Below, one piece after another: positions 63,935 through 64,000 of a stretch of 64,000 nucleotides of DNA (its first letter is position 1; every line of letters starts with the position of its first letter). The notes below the pieces were generated by a model that worked only from the letters and a program-made list of their open reading frames with translations, was not told the origin of the DNA and did no database searches. A program made the translations under genes and the position numbers. The stretch is from Variovorax ginsengisoli (GTDB taxonomy: Bacteria; Pseudomonadota; Gammaproteobacteria; Burkholderiales; Burkholderiaceae_C): positions 558,001 to 622,000 of the forward strand of contig NZ_RCZJ01000001.1 in NCBI RefSeq assembly GCF_006438845.1, in the 5' to 3' direction.

Positions 63935-64000
63935 TCAGCGCACCACGCGTCCGTCGGCGGTCACGGTCACCAGGTCGATCGCCCACGCCGAATCGCGCAC
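63935..64000 (-). CDS. 3' end of an unidentified gene (partial)
   Basis: A leftward open frame enters from the window edge and stops with TGA at 63935-63937, encoding ...AWAIDLVTVTADGRVVR. Its codon positions are GC-biased at the third base as in genes here. Too short to identify. Confidence 0.38.
   Translation of the reverse strand: MRDSAWAIDLVTVTADGRVVR

Overview
The window is a high-GC, densely packed piece of a betaproteobacterial chromosome. Comamonadaceae is likely and a Variovorax-like genome is my best guess. The basis is gene content: an ImuA-ImuB-DnaE2 mutagenesis cassette behind a LexA box, an orphan Bug/TctC-type binding protein, many LysR-type regulators beside small catabolic genes, and a housekeeping alaS. 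No database search was possible, so the organism is an inference. No IS element, prophage, CRISPR array or rRNA was seen. There is one tRNA, Gly(CCC) at 40793-40866.

Left part (1-20.4 kb): mostly single genes or pairs. They include an ABC exporter, a soluble hybrid histidine kinase, and a quinone-oxidoreductase-like dehydrogenase divergent from an NTF2-like protein and an MmyB-type XRE regulator with a perfect palindrome between them. A LysR regulator is divergent from a DODA-type dioxygenase and an alpha/beta hydrolase. Next come a hexapeptide acetyltransferase, two tandem exported class A beta-lactamase-like proteins, an aldo/keto reductase, a PhyH-type dioxygenase, an NTP/NDP-antiporter-like transporter, and a TonB-dependent siderophore receptor behind a probable Fur box.

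Middle (20.5-38.9 kb): a hemerythrin-like protein, the SOS cassette imuA-imuB-dnaE2, and a nine-gene leftward operon (36.9 to 26.9 kb). The operon encodes an FAD oxidoreductase, an M81 peptidase, a complete Dpp/Opp-type ABC importer, an N-acyl-D-amino-acid deacylase and a RidA-type imine deaminase. It is divergent from an XRE-cupin regulator, and two related palindromes lie in the promoter gap. Together these genes read as uptake and oxidation of peptides or acylated D-amino acids. A PD-(D/E)XK-like nuclease follows the regulator.

Right part (39-58.4 kb): an acyltransferase, tRNA-Gly, an AraC-type response regulator with a 7TMR-DISM kinase, two unknown overlapping genes, alaS, a phospholipase D-family lipoprotein, several small or unknown genes, a class II aldolase, a hipBA toxin-antitoxin pair with a large nested palindrome over its promoter, a ModA-like binding protein, an AI-2E-type membrane protein with a 15-alanine tract, a nucleoside deoxyribosyltransferase and a Blc-type lipocalin.

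End (59-63.6 kb): a catabolic-looking module flanked by gene-poor spacers. It has a LysR regulator with a canonical GGTAT-N11-ATACC box, then a Bug-type binding protein, an alpha/beta hydrolase and an argininosuccinate-lyase-family protein with an apparent export signal and an altered catalytic motif. This module and the D-amino-acid operon are the best candidates for undescribed biology here.
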